The notes beneath the pieces were generated by a model. That model ran no database searches and had not been told where the DNA came from. It saw only the letters and a list, made by a program, of their open reading frames with translations. DNA of 64,000 nt from assembly GCA_015680685.1 (NCBI GenBank), contig MNCI01015796.1, forward strand, positions 147,454 through 211,453, read 5' to 3'. The stretch is from Gnetum montanum. Its lineage: Eukaryota; Streptophyta; Gnetopsida; Gnetales; Gnetaceae. The position numbers and the translations under genes were made by a program. Below are positions 33,314 through 46,559 of the stretch, piece after piece. Numbering within the stretch: position 1 is the stretch's first letter; each line of letters starts with the position of its first letter.

Positions 33314-33331
33314 TAGCACTGTAGCTAGGGA
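33314..33331 (+). promoter_or_regulatory. Primer-binding site of element B
   Basis: TAGCACTGTAGCTAGGGA aligns with the element C site (TGGCGCAGTTTCCAGGGA) and keeps the AGGGA end. The initial TGG has become TAG, so priming is probably impaired. Confidence 0.6.
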
Positions 33332-33555
33332 CTTTGTTGTTTGTGCACTAGCTAGAACTTAGGAAATCTTCACATCATTGGAATGAACCCTTAGGGTTGC
33401 TTATCTTACAATTATTGAAATGAAAAGTATTGCACACTAAATAGACAATTATGTCTTCTTCTTCTTACAAGAGTGTTTGACTACCTAGGTTTGATACAAG
33501 GAACAATCATAGGTGTAGTACACATGATAATCCACCAGTCCCCCAATAGTTTCAT

Positions 33556-35324
33556 GTGGTATATGTTCATCCTGATGAGTATATACCAAAATTTACCTTT
33601 ATCCGTCACCAGGATGAACAACTATGTTGGCATGATTTAGAGGGTAACATAGTGTTACCTCCCAATCATTTAGTCCCAAGCATGCTTCTTCGTGTTCTCA
33701 CACAAATTGGTATGCAACACTTACATGCAGAGTACATTGTGCATGATCATGACTCGAGAGAGTATCAACCCACAGAGGCATAATGTCAAAGGAACTTACA
33801 ATAGGAGAGACATTATGAATTCATGAAGGGGAAGTTGTCTTAGAATGTCTTGTATGTCATAGGTGAAAATGAGGGTGGTGAACCTACCTTAGGAGGTCTT
33901 CCACATAATGATGTTCCTCCTATTAACTTCGATCAAGGGGTGGTGTATCAAAATCTTCACTCAACTATCCATAACCTAGATTCTAGTCTTGACAAACACA
34001 AAGGATCTAAAAAGGGAACATGAACACATGACAAAGATGGACATTCTGATCGTAACCACAATCGAGGTTGTGACCACCAAAGAGAAGGAAGCAGGCACCA
34101 TCATGGTGATGGTCCTCCTTCTTCACCTTCATCATCTCCTTCATCCTCTCCTTTAGGATCTAGACACAGTTAAAAAGGAAAAGGCCCTAAGGATTATGGT
34201 AAGAAAAACAAGAATCATAGACAAAGTAGCCGAGAAAGGAAACTCATCATGAAAGGAAGGAGAGTAGGGAACAACATAGGCATCATAGATACCATAGACA
34301 GTATAATCACGATGAACCCCTACTCACTATCTGAAGTATGCTAGATATAACTGACATTGTTAGAATCCCAACAAGGCACCAAAGAGATAGTAGGATCAAA
34401 AGATTAGACATGAGCAATATCCCACAATTTGAAGGGGGATACAACATAGATCCTCAAAATCATTTGCAAGAATTTCATGATGCATGTACCTTACAAAACA
34501 TAGAAAATGACTCACAAAAACTTAAGTTGTTTCCATGGACACTGATCAAGGAAGTGGAAAGCTAGTATCGGTTCTTATAATTGAAATCCATTCATCGATG
34601 GAGTACCATGTTAGAACTGTTCAATGATAAGTATTAGATGTACTTATGAGTGTCCAACCTACGAAAGAAAATATAAGGATGGAAACAAGGAGAACATGAA
34701 CCCTTGGATGCTACCATGGGTCAATATTATGCACTGTTACATTGTTGCCCAGGCCATGGTTACTCATAAAGGGAACAACTATGCCATCTTGTAGATGGGC
34801 TTAGTCACGAAACATGAAGAACCCTTGGGAATTATGCCCAAGGAAGGCTATCTGAGCTTAGGGCCCATCAAGTACAAAGATTGTTGGAGTAAGTTGCTAA
34901 AGAGGAAGGTGAGTTAAGGAAAAGAGAGAGTGAAAAAGAATATAACAGAGATCATTCCCTTCGAAAGAAAGGAGTTAGATTTTGTGAGGATGAAGAAGAG
35001 TCACCACTTGAAGAGATGGTAAATAGGAAAACCTTGCCCATTTAAAAACTTGCATTAGAAGTATTTAAAAAGGTGGAACAAATGTGGGACTCCCTAGATA
35101 ATAGATTTCAAATAGTTCTCAAAATAGTAGAGGAGTCTAGAGAGGAAGGTAGTAATTGAGAAAGGAAAAAAAAGAGAGAGGCTGAATATGCATGTAACAA
35201 AGGTAAGGGCAAAGGTTCCATCATCGAAGAGGTTGTGGATTCAGATACAAAAAATGATGGTGGATGTGAGATATGCAAATATAACCATCCTAAAGGATGT
35301 TGCCCTATAATTTCACATCTGTAG
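33556..35324 (+). pseudogene. gag: gag relic of element B
   Basis: An N-terminal frame (33556-33783) reads VHPDEYIPKFTFIRHQDEQL, matching element C gag. After a Ser/His/Lys-rich linker, the capsid block starts near 34405 (NIPQFEGGYNIDPQNHLQEF). The frame ends with the zinc-knuckle-like CEICKYNHPKGCCP at about 35267-35308 and a TAG at 35322. Stops at 33802 (TAG), 34332 (TGA), 34563 (TAG) and 35322 (TAG) stand at the same codons as stops in element C. Others are private to B. Confidence 0.85.
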
Positions 35325-35989
35325 GAGTCTAGGGTGTATGCACTCAACCCATGATTAAAGAGAAGGTAAATACCTCGAAGGTTACCTTATCCCCAAGGTA
35401 ACCCAAGGTAGTTCCACCAACCCTTGATGTATTATCCAAGTGAAACTCTACCACAACCAAATGAGTAGTATTAATAGTGGTAGCATCCACAATCATGGAA
35501 AATGCCACCACCATGTCAAAAATACCCTTACTGTCAACCTGACCTATATGGATACTATGTGCAATAGCCGATCTCTCCATGTGACTCTACTAGTCATGTC
35601 ACTGCCCAGCCTCACTATCAAGCCCATGAGTATTATATAATTCCTTCTCCTAGGGGTGATATTACAAAAACATACCATCCTTCTCATCCAGCTACATCTC
35701 TTCCACCCTTAACTCCATTACCACCTTCTCTAGCCATGCAGGGTGAGCTCCCTGCCTAGACACAACAACATAATGCAATAAGGGCTGTTAATCCTCACCC
35801 TACTGTTGGTTCAAACAATCATGTAAAGAAGAGACCTTTCTTTAGGATTGATAGTCCAACCAAGTCCTTGTAGTCCCAAGTGGCTAATTCTCCAAAAACC
35901 TCACCATCATTCAAAACTTCAGAACTCCCTTCAAACCAAAGGCCACATGAAACATATACAATCATGTTGACACATGCCATTACTAAATG

Positions 35990-36467
35990 GATTAAGTTTG
36001 GCTATCTTCCTAGGAAATTATTTGACCCTAGGAGTCCTCTTATATATTTACAAATCATTGGGAATGAACCTTGCAAAGATCTTTTGGATTTAGGTTTTGG
36101 TGTTAACTTAATCTCTCAAGAAATGTATAAAGCTTGGAAACTACCTCCACTGAAAAAGAGTAACATACGTTTAGAGCTAGTTGACTAGTCCATCACTATC
36201 CCATTAGGACTAGTAGAGGACATCATCACCACTATTTGTGGGTGGTCGTATCTAGCTAACTTCCTAGTGATTCAAGTCAACAACAGAAAGGGGGACTTCC
36301 CAATCATAATGGGAATAGCATGGCTAAGCACAATTGATGCATGCCTAGGAATACGTGATCTTTCCCTAGAGATTTCAAAGGAAAATACATTTGGAAAGAT
36401 CGAGAAGAAGAAAGTTTTGTGCATTGCATATAGTGACACAGGGTGTAATTGCGTGCAAAAGTCCTAG
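35990..36467 (+). pseudogene. Protease relic of element B
   Basis: The active-site region reads LLDLGFGVNLISQEMYKAW near 36080-36135 and keeps the aspartate. The following block NNRKGDFPIIMGIAWLSTID (about 36282-36340) is the conserved region that leads to the second half of the fold. A TAG near 36186 interrupts it. Upstream, 35325-35990 is a Pro-rich linker. Confidence 0.8.
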
Positions 36468-36708
36468 TTTGTACAACATGTAACATTTCCTGCATGAAAC
36501 CAGTGTGCATAAGTAACTAACATACAGATGTGCCTATATTCAGCAACCACAATATAGGAAGGCACCTAGTGGCCAAAAGAGCAATTCAACTATATGCATG
36601 GAACTAATTGAGGGTTTGACTTATGCTTACATCAATAGCATAGACACATTAGAGTAAGATCATCGCCAACTTCCAAGTCTTGACATTGAAAATATCAACT
36701 GGGGGAAG

Positions 36709-37480
36709 TTGAAAATCCCTAGCAACTTTAAGCAAGGGCCCCTTGAGTTAAAACCATTGCCCATCGGTATGGAATATAAATTTTTCAAAAATGGAAAATC
36801 AATAATTATTAATGCTAAGCTCGCTCCTCAACTAAAAGAGAGACTACTGAAAATGGTGAAAAAATGGTTGAAAGCCTTTGCTTGGTCATATCTCAAATTA
36901 ATTGGAATAGACCCTAGGATATGCCAACATAGGATTTACACTAACCCCTCCATGAAGCCTCAATGATAACTGTAGAGGCGATTGAAGCCAAAGCTGAAGT
37001 AAGTGGTTAAAGAAGAAATTGAACAACTTCGAAAAGCTGGGTTCATCTACTCCATTGCTGATAGAAAATGGGTTAGTCCATTAGTTATCGTGCCCAAAAG
37101 GAAAGTAAATGGAGGTTGTGTATAGACTTTAGACTACTGAACATGGCAACATTCAAAGATCACTTTCCATTGCCATTCGTCGACCAAGTTTTAGACACCA
37201 TTGCAAGGCATCGCTACTATAGTTTTCTGGATGGATACAATGGATTCAACCAAATCCAAATAGCACTAGAAGACCAAGCCAAGACCACGTTCACAAGTCC
37301 TTGGGGGACATTTGCATACAAACAGATGCTGTTTGGCTTGTGCAATGCTCCTGCAACGTTTCAATGTTTAGTTCTAAATATCTTTTAGTAGCAAATAGAG
37401 AATGGTGTGGAGGTCTTCATGGATGATTTCTCCACCTACAGAGTGGACTTCAATCAAGCATTGGACTGATTAAAGCAAGT
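36709..37480 (+). pseudogene. pol: Reverse transcriptase relic of element B
   Basis: The pre-RT segment (36709-36966) includes KAFAWSYLKLIGIDPRICQH. The RT proper shows MCIDFRLLNMATFKDHFPLP (from 37116), HRYYSFLDGYNGFNQIQIAL, MLFGLCNAPATFQ and the catalytic FMDD box at 37416-37427. A frameshift near 37105 and stops near 36964 and 37388 inactivate it. Closest to Athila-like RTs by these blocks. Confidence 0.9.
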
Positions 37481-37599
37481 ACTAAAATGATGTGTTGAAA
37501 CCAATTTAAGGTCCAACTAGAAAAAAGCCATTTAATGATCCAAAAGGCAGAGTATTAGGGTATAAGATTTCATAAACAGGGATAGAGGTAGACCCCAAA

Positions 37600-38385
37600 A
37601 AGATCAAAGTCATCCAAGGAATTACACGTCAACTTGAAATTGTAAAAGATATTTGATCATTCCTTGGACACATTGGCTATTATAGAAGATTCATTGAGGA
37701 CTTTTCAAAGATTGCAAAACCATTGGTTAAATTAACAAAAAATGATGTAGCTTTTGAATGGACCAGAGAATGTGAACTAGCTTTCCAAGCCTTGAAGGAA
37801 AATCTTGTAGAAACACCCATTCTACAAGCTCCTAACTGGTCTAGGCCATTCCACATAATGATCGACATGTCCAACTTTGCCTTAGGAGGCATACTCATGT
37901 AGTTAGATGACTAGAAACAACCCTATTACATCCACTGTGCGAGTCAAAGTATTGCTGGTGCACATCTTAACTACACCACAATAGAAAAGGAATTAATGGC
38001 TGTGGTGTTTGTACTAGATAAGTTTAGGTACTATGTATTGGACTATAAGGTATTTGTACACAAAAACCATAGTGTAATTTGGTTCTTGTTGAATAAACCA
38101 ATGGTGAACCCTCACATCATACAATGGCTCGTAATCTTACAAGAGTTCAATCTTACAATGATAGATCGTAAAGGCACTGAGAACGTTGTTGCTGATCATT
38201 TATCTCGGTTAAGATGGGACAACAAAAAGGATGAATATCCACTTTCTGATCACTTTCCTAATGAATTCCTCTTTGCAAGTGTAGTAAATAATCACTTAAC
38301 CATGGAAATAAATTGGTATAGTAGCATTCTTACCTATCTCCTTACACAAGAAACACCACAAGAGTTAGACGTTAAAAAGAAATAG
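37600..38385 (+). pseudogene. pol: Connection and RNase H relic of element B
   Basis: The connection block SFLGHIGYYRRFIEDFSKIA lies at about 37655-37715. RNase H follows: PFHIMIDMSNFALGGIL (about 37849-37900), then an open frame 37996-38385 with VLDKFRYYVLDYKV and the closing IDRKGTENVVADHLSRLRWD (about 38160-38220). Stops near 37900-37912 break the first half. Confidence 0.87.
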
Positions 38386-38479
38386 TAGTTTCTACATCAA
38401 GCCAAATATTTCATGAAAATCAATGGGCACCTTTATAAGGTATGTCCCGTTGCCTTGGTTTGATGGTGCGTTATTGATG

Positions 38480-39480
38480 TAGATCAATTATGAGTTCTCC
38501 AAGATGCTCAGGAGGGCCCTTGTGGGGGTCATTACACAGGGAGATGAACAACCATTAAAATCCTACTTGCAAGATATTATTGGCCTACATTTTTTTGATA
38601 TGCTTATCATTTCATCCAATCTTGGGAGCGTTGCCAATGTGATGGGGGAATGAATGCTAGGATGGAGGGTCCACAACAATGGATTCAACCTTTAGAACCC
38701 TTTGACATATGGTGAATTGATTTTATGGGGCCTATTATACCAATGTCTAATGGAAAAGCCTACATTGTTGTTGCTGTTGACTATTTCTCAAAGTGGGAAG
38801 AAGCAGTCATTGTTATGGATTGTACATCATCTACCGCTACACAATTTGTTCAACAACAAATCGTAAATAGGTTTAGTGTGCCTCGTGCACTTATTTTTAA
38901 CAATGGTACATACTTTACAGGTGTAAATTTTCGAAAATTGATGCAACACTTTGGAGTCAAGTATAAATTGACTACACCATATCATCCTCAAGCGAACAGT
39001 CAAGCTGAAGTCACCAATAGGAAGATTACAAAAATATTGACATGAACCATTAGAAAATATAGGCAAGACTAGAGCACCAAACTAAACGATGCTCTTTGGG
39101 CACACTGCTCCACATGGAAATCCCTATAGGCTACTCTTCCTATGAGTTAGTGTATGGTAAATTTTTGATGCTTCCTATTCAAGCTGAGCTCTGTACACTA
39201 TCTATGGCATGTGATCTCAACCTTGATCTTAATCTACCATAGAAAGAGCAGTTGATGAACCTTAACTTGCTAGATGAAAACTTATTAGTTGCCCTATCAT
39301 CTAATGAATTACACAAGGCCTCTAATAAACAACGTCATGACCTGAAACTTAGAAAATTAAATACCAACGGGGAGATAAGGTTCTTTATTAGAACCCCACA
39401 CATGTGCCACAACGCACTAAATTTCAAACACTATGGGAAGGACCTTATATTATTCATGCAACGTTTTCTTTAGGGGCCAT
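38480..39480 (+). pseudogene. pol: Integrase relic of element B
   Basis: A zinc-binding region with GHYTGR and CQCDGGMNARM-like blocks (38525-38665) precedes the core. The core frame 38725-39045 holds IDFMGP (first aspartate, about 38715), FNNGTYF where the second catalytic aspartate is asparagine (codon AAC at 38899-38901), and QAEVTNRKI with the glutamate. The C-terminus decays by 39480 and shows no chromodomain. Loss of the second aspartate means no activity. Confidence 0.88.
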
Positions 39481-41539
39481 GATGATTTACAAAATTGAGA
39501 GTTTGGATAAGAAATTATTGGTCAACATCCAACAAACCAAACCTTTCCATGAGCCTAGAACAACCAGTACCAATACTACCTCTATTGGTGGACAACCCTA
39601 CTTGTTATTTTGGATCTCCTCCTTCCAACTCAGTCATGGGGAAGATGGCCACCAATGCTAACCATTCTAAGCCCTTAGCTATTTTTGTATTTTTTAACAC
39701 ATCTTTTGAATTTTATTTATTTTTTTTACACCATCGTTCACATTTTTACTATATCTTTGTTTGATTTACTTTCTTTTGTCATATAATAAGTGCTCACGAT
39801 GGTGGGTTGGACTATAATAATGTTGATTGCTAATGTTTGGTTTTTACCTTTGACTTTTGATGTTGACACTAAGATATGGTTCTTTTGATAAAATAGGCAA
39901 TGAGTCCACGTCATCCATTTTTCCATTCAACTCTATGGTCTTCCTTGTCTTGGAAATGTACTATCCCTTTTTCTAAGTAATCTTATTAATGAATTGGTGA
40001 CTTAGTATTCTTCAAACCAAGGAAGGACTCAATGGTTGAAAAGGGTGTGACTTCAAGGGGATTCGACACACTTGTGCTAGCTATTCTCTTAGGTACTTGG
40101 ATACTTTTCATGGGTTTTCTACCATTCTGCTAATGACCAAACATCAAAAAGTCGAATGAATCAAATAAGTCTTTGCATGGTGTGGTTCTCACAACATAAA
40201 AACAAATAAAAAATGGTAAGAATTAAAAGCACACCCCTTAGACATAATAACAAAATATGGGCTACAAACACTAGTTATGGCATTGGAAAGACATGTTACC
40301 CATGCCTGAAGGTTCTCTCTAACTAAGGCCCTTTCTCACTTCCTACTTCTCTATCTTTCTCTCCTTGGAATGGTGGTGAATGTATGAATGCATTCTTGTT
40401 GCTTCAAGAGGATGGGTTGGTCAAATGTATTGATGCAAGGTCACTGAATATGGTTTGTTTGAATCCAAATTTGGAATGAATTCTATTCAGTCACCATAAC
40501 CATATAATACACAAGGGACTTTACACAACCTTGCTCTTGGGATTCCATTCCATTTTCTCCTCTCCTTCCATATTTCTTCCCATATTCCACCTCATTGCTG
40601 ATTTTATGATCAGTCTATATCTTGGTTGAGGCATTGTTTGTCTTTGGTAACTTCTTGTGGGTAAAGTTCTTAACCATTGTTCCATACGTCATTCCTAGAG
40701 CCTACAGACTCTTTGGTTTGCAGGTTTGTTAGGGCACAAAAGGCATGAGCCTACTTTGGGAAGGACCCACTAACATTCCTTTATGGTACAATTATTAAGT
40801 TCTTTCCCTTAAAAATTCATTGCAATCAACCATTTCTCATTTCATCCCCATCCATGAAATTAGTTTTATTGGATTCACCATTGTTATTTCTCTTATCTTT
40901 CTTGTTCCTTCAGTATTTCTACCCTATTGCTACTAAAGGTTTGCTCTTAGTTATGGGGGCCCTGTTACAAATTTTTCCATTCTATTACCTATCTTACCCC
41001 TACACCTTGGGTAGTTATCAGTTAAAAACCTCTAACCATGTATCTACCATACCCACAACCCAACCAAGATACTTCATATTGAGGCAAGGTATCAACTACA
41101 TTGTATCTTATCTATCCTTGCTAATTCATGACTGTGTTGTGTATGTAGATGACAACCATATGAATAATGGATTGGGATAGGAGGAAGCACTCAAGATGGA
41201 TTGGAGCGAGAGCAGTTATGCAAGGAACACGCTTCATCATGTGGCTATGGATAAACAATGGAGTGCACATTTCTGACATCGATAGCAACAAACCTCATTC
41301 TCTTCTCTCTCTCTCTTTCTCTTCAAGTTGTCGAATGAGGGTTTAGATGTCATCTATGTATAGTGTTCACCGTAATGGTTATGAACACCAATGTTGTAAT
41401 ATGTTTGTCGATTCATTCACCAGGAACTTTGAGTCTGTCACCCATGTCACCATCAATTGTCATTCAGTTAATGATCCCATACCTTCCCAATATTTTGTAA
41501 GAAACTTGAGGATGAGTTTTTCATTCATTTGTGGGGGTA
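39481..41539 (+). other. 3' internal region of element B
   Basis: About 2 kb without a recognisable protein. G-run motifs like CAGTCATGGGG occur at 39631, 40949 and just before the 3' LTR at 41531. A 108-codon hydrophobic frame (40854-41180) is not kept in element C. A sequence like a 3' splice site, GTTGTGTATGTAG before ATG at about 41139-41151, matches element C. A CT-rich run lies at 41291-41318. Confidence 0.55.
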
Positions 41540-42362
41540 TGATGAACCGCAATATCGCATCCACGATATCGGGTCTGCGATATCAGAGCTCACCAAGTGA
41601 TATTGGGCATTCGATGTCGGGATCCACCTCATCGCCTATAAATAAGACACGAGCACCCTTGGTTTGCATAGTTAGTCTTAGTCCCTTACCTGAACTCTTG
41701 CAATTTTCCTTCCTCAGAGTTAGAATTATTTCTAAGTGCCTGAAGTAGGAGTCATAAAGTGAATAGATCTTTATTTGAGCATTGTGTACCTGAGCACACC
41801 TTGTGGCCAAAAATAAATACAAACTTTGTGATAAATCTTGTAGCATTTAGAATAGCTTATTTAATGTTATTTACAATTATTTAATGCTTTTCTTAGTTAA
41901 TTAATGTTCTCTCTTCCCTTGTTAACTCTACCAAGTAAGCACACTCAGTATAACCACTTCAAGCATGCGTGGAACACTTGGTAACCTAGTAACGATTAGC
42001 ATTTGGTAATCCCAATAGTATTGTACTAGTTTAGGATGTGTACGACATGTGGGAATAGATGCTGGTGTTAGGACTAGTTAGAGCATAGTCGATTAGTTAA
42101 ATTAAATTAGTTACTTAATTAGTTCACTCCTCCCTTTGTAGCACCAGGACATAAAACATCAGAAAATATATAAAAATCATATACCTCAATTTTACTTAAC
42201 CATACAATCATGTTATATAAGTAAGCCTAGGAAGACAATGATTGACTAACCCATCCAGGTTTTGTGAAGGCGCATAAGCACTTAGTCCTTAGAATTCAAC
42301 CGGATCATGCGTGTACACTTGTATTCATATGGTTGAGCATAGGGATACCTTCCCAATCATCA
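41540..42362 (+). mobile_element. 3' LTR of element B (823 bp)
   Basis: It starts TGATGAACC after a G-run and ends CAATCATCA, followed by the AGTGC target copy. Differences from the 5' LTR cluster in U3 (41545-41660), including several in the GATATC motifs. Confidence 0.92.
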
Positions 42363-44270
42363 AGTGCCTACGAGGCTATCATCTAGTTTCAATATATTTA
42401 CTTATTATTATTTAAGCATTTAATAATACTATGTGAATTATTATTTGGTGGAGTATCATAAGGCATCTCTCTTCTTTTTTCAAGTTTAGCTATTATACCC
42501 TCTTCATTAGGCATTCACCAAGTCAAACGCTCTGACATTCCATGCCAATACCATGGTTTGGCCCTTATTAATGCATTTTCTATTGTGGATTGCTAGTAGT
42601 GTTCACATTTATGATGCCATGTTTCACAAGTTGATCCTTTCATGTATTTTGCATTTTGACATGGACCTTATCACATAGAGCTATTATTGGGTTTACCTTT
42701 GTACCCATAGTCTTTTGTTTGTTTTTGCAAACGTGTCCATTACAATGTTATGGTGTTAGTGGTATAACAAAATGTTAAATTATGACATTGGTTATATATA
42801 ATTACACATTCAATGCCTAGAAGGATATCATCTAGTTTCAATGCATTTACTTATTATTATTTAATCATTTAATAATACTATGTGAATTATTACTTGGTGC
42901 AATATCATAAGGCATCTCTCTTCTTCTTTTTAGGTTTAGCTATTATACCCTCTTCATTAGGCATGCACCTAGTGAAATGCTCCGACATTCCATGCCAATA
43001 CCATGTTTTGGCCCTTATTAATGCATTTTCTCTTGTGGATTGCTAAAATTGTTCAAATTTATGATGCCATGTTTCACAAGTTGATCCTTTCATGTCTTTT
43101 GCATTCTAACATGGACCTTATCACATAGAGCTTTTATTGGGTTTACCTTTGTACCCATAGTCTTTTGTTTGTTTTTGCAAACGTGTCCATTACAATGTTA
43201 TGGTGTTAGTGGTATAGAGAAATGTTAAATTGTGACATTGGTTATATATAATTACACTTTCAGTGCCTACGAGGCTATCATCCAGTTTCAATACATTTAC
43301 TTATTATTATATGAGCATTTAATAATACTATGTGAATTATTACTTGGTGGAGTATCATAAGGCATCTCTCTTCTTTTTCCAGGTTTAGCTGTTATACCCT
43401 CTTTATTAAGCATGCACCTAGTCAAACGCTCCAGCATGCCATGCCAATACTATGGTTTGGCCCTTATTAATGCATTTTCTATTGTGGATTGCTGGCAGTG
43501 TTCAAATTTATGATGCCATGTTTCAAAAGTTGATCCTTTCATGTCTTTTACATTCTAACATGAACCTTATCACATAGAGCTATTATTGGGTTTACCTTTG
43601 TACCCATAGTCTTTTATTTATTTTTGCAAATGTGTCCATTACAATGTTATGGTGTTAGTGGTATAGCGAAATGTTAAATTGTGACATTGGTTATATATAA
43701 TTACACTTTCAGTGCCTACAAGGCTATCATCTAGTTTCAATGCATTTACTTATTATTATTTAAACGTTTAATAATACTATGCAAATTATTACTTGGTGCA
43801 ATATCATAAGGCATCTCTCTTCTTCTTTTTAGGTTTAGCTGTTATACCCTCTTCATTAGGCATGCACCTAGTGAAATGCTCTGACATTCCATGCCAATAC
43901 CATGGTTTGGCCCTTATTAATGCATTTTCTATTGTGGATTGCTAAAAATGTTCAAATTTATGATGCCATGTTTCACAAGTTGATCCTTTCATGTCTTTTG
44001 CATTCTAAGATGAACCTTATCACATAGAGCTTTTATTGGGTTTACCTTTGTACCCATAGTCTTTTGTTTGTTTTTGCAAACATGTCCATTACAATGTTAT
44101 GGTGTTAGTAGTATAGAAAAATGTTAAATTATGACATTGGTTATATATAATCATACTATTAGTGCCTACAAGGCTATCATCTAGTTTCAATACATTTACT
44201 TATTATTATTTAAGCATTTAATAATACTATATGAATTATTACTTGGTGGAGTATCATAAGGCATTGAAGA
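42363..44270 (-). repeat. 450-bp array 2, right part (four units plus a partial)
   Basis: Units start at about 42363, 42812, 43262, 43711 and 44161, that is 449-450 bp apart. Each repeats the exon-like block and intron-like flank. None keeps the block fully open. Unit 2 and unit 4 share features (CTTCTTCTTTTTAGG, CACCTAGTGAAATGC), as do units 1 and 3, suggesting expansion by pairs of about 900 bp. Confidence 0.9.
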
Positions 44271-44329
44271 AACAATATAAATTGAATAATTCTTGGTGTA
44301 GGGGAGGAGGGACATTGAAATAAGTTTAG

Positions 44330-45240
44330 TTAGATCTTTACAACTTAGCATTACCCACTAGAATTAAACCTATGACTTGAAGTTTTCAAATCAAGAGTCT
44401 TATCACTAGGTTAACACCTTGTTGTTTAACTTCATAATTCTTAGTATGTGTTTTTTGGAAGAAAGGATCAATTGGATTATAAGATAAATTGAGTAGAATA
44501 TTTTTGGTAATTTCACCAATTGTATTAAGATAAATTAAGTGAAAAATGTTTTGTAATTTCTTAATCTTCTAGGATAATGAAAGGAATTCAAATATCTTCT
44601 AAATCTTAAATTATTATTATTATGAAGGGTGTTATTTGAAATCAAACTCTAGCCTTTGAAAAAGTACATAATTACATCAATTACAAGGCTAAAGTATTAA
44701 TAAGTTGTTAGCCTATTTTTAAGTCTCTTGATTTTAAAAACTACAATTTATGGGTTCAATTCCAATGGTTAACATTGGCTTACAAAAGTTCTACTTAAGT
44801 TTTACAAAATTTTCATTTTAATCTTCTAGTGTAAGAAAGGAAGATTCACATGACTTTTAAGAGCTTATTTCAAATTATTATTATTATGAAGGGTGTTATT
44901 TGAAATTAAACTAAAAGTATATAATTACATTAATTGCAAGACTAAATAACAATGAGGTATTAGCCAGTTATGGATTCAATTATGGTGGGCAATACTAAGT
45001 TATAAAGTTCTAATTTAACTATATGTCTTAGGGGTAAATATTGTTCAAAAAAATGTTTTGGGTAAAGATAGTTGTGGTCCATGTTAGTTAACAATGAGGT
45101 GCTAGCCTAGTGTTAAGACTCTTAACACTAGGAATCTCTAAGTCATGGGTTTGATTCTGGTGGGTAATGCTAAATTATAAAATTTTAATTTGACTATAGG
45201 TCTTAGAGGTGAATATTATTGAAAAAAACGTATTAGGTTC
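44330..45240. repeat. SINE-like cluster, duplicated copy
   Basis: Second copy of 28650-29560 with the same four members at about 44336-44420 (-), 44700-44790 (+), 44950-45060 (+) and 45088-45230 (+). Confidence 0.65.
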
Positions 45241-45680
45241 TTACACTCCTCCACTACCCTAGACACATATACACCCCTCACCCTTGTAATGGTGCCACCC
45301 TTTTAAAACATTGTTCGACATCATTTGAGAGTCCAAAAATGACAATGAGGGAGGGTAGACTCAAGATGGACTATGCCTCAAAGCTTAGGCGCACATCATA
45401 GGAGCATGTAACCCATTAGTCATTGGTTAGAGGCACATCAAATATGCAATAAGCAAGTAAATACACAACTAGACCAAAAAGACATGTATACCCATATAGG
45501 CACATGTACATGATATCGATTTCCTTAAAGAGCTAAGAAACATTCCTACTATAATGGATTTAGCACTAAGCCCTCCTCTGAAGAGAAGGAAGGTGGCCAA
45601 AGTCAAGTAGGAAAAGCCTTCCCAATAAGCTGACATATCCTTATGATAAGTTTCCCAAAGGAATCAAGGATATGTAGTTC

Positions 45681-46479
45681 TATGGTAATGGTTAAGATAG
45701 AATGTAATCTTATAGGATCTTCACATTTCTTTGGCTCTTATTCCAAAGGGAAACAACCTTCAATCAATCAATAAGACATGTTTTTCTTCACTCTTTCCCT
45801 CTTGAATTAACCAATATCCTAAAAGGATAAATTTTTTCAAATATGAAGAGTTCCAATGGATATTGAGGAACTTCAAACAACTAGAAATCCTTCTAAGAAT
45901 TATAGATAGGAAGCTCCAATGGCTAGGGTTATTCAATCATAAAGCATAAAGTGTTGAACTCAATCTCTTATCTAGCAAAGGCTTAAAGATGTTCATGCAA
46001 CCTAGGTTTAGGAAGAAAAGATTTTCCTTTTTTCGTACAAACTATACTAACCTTTCTATTTTGAGTGGAGTCTGCTTGCTTAACATATGAGTCAGTCTTC
46101 TACCTTTGTTGGTGAAATGAGATTTTAGTGTTGATCCTTCTACAACTAATAGGAGGCTACTTTGTACCTTATGGGAACCACCTCTTAGGCCTAATGATAG
46201 CCTACCATTATCATGTGCAAGGATCTTGGGATTCTAGCCTCACTGTAGCATCACCCAACTCCTTAACTAAAAGAGAAGACACACTAATTATTTGCCTCTT
46301 ATAATTGGTCTATGTTAGATTCATTTTGACACTATCTAGAATGTCATACATATGGTAATTTTTTAAGCCTACATTACAACTTCCATTAAGAAGTAACTAC
46401 CCCTAGCTGACTGTCTCTACATATCCACAAGGAAAAATCAATGTGAATCTTTGCACAAAAGTTTTTGATGTAATTCTAC
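45681..46479. other. Stretch without recognisable genes
   Basis: AT-rich sequence between the segmental duplication and the chromovirus-like relic J. No domain or repeat of the other families was recognised on either strand. Confidence 0.4.
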
Positions 46480-46559
46480 TTGTTCCTAAGAGCTTACTAC
46501 TTCTTCCAACTATTCTCCTTTGAGGATGTACCTTACTAATGTGCCTAGAAATAGACCTT

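Larger units (their letters stand above)
32495..42362 (+). mobile_element. Element B: complete 9.9-kb Athila-like Ty3/gypsy element
   Basis: LTRs at 32495-33312 and 41540-42362, 5-bp target duplication AGTGC at 32490-32494 and 42363-42367, primer site, gag, protease, reverse transcriptase, RNase H and integrase relics in order, then a 1.9-kb 3' region. The 5' LTR start is TAATGA instead of TGATGA. LTRs differ at many sites, so insertion is old. Stops and frameshifts occur in every domain. Confidence 0.95.
30002..45680. repeat. Tandem segmental duplication, copy 2 (interrupted by element B)
   Basis: It repeats 25977-30001 in order. After removing element B with its second target copy (about 9.87 kb) it is about 5.8 kb, longer than copy 1 by roughly four 450-bp array units. 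It ends near 45680, where homology to 29995 stops. Confidence 0.85.

Noticed and set aside
40854-41180. env-like membrane protein in the B 3' region
   Set aside because: Hydrophobic 108-codon frame, but the corresponding part of C is not open in the same frame. Chance opening in T-rich DNA is enough.
42363-44270. CRISPR array
   Set aside because: Units are 450-bp direct repeats without short repeat/spacer structure, in plant DNA.
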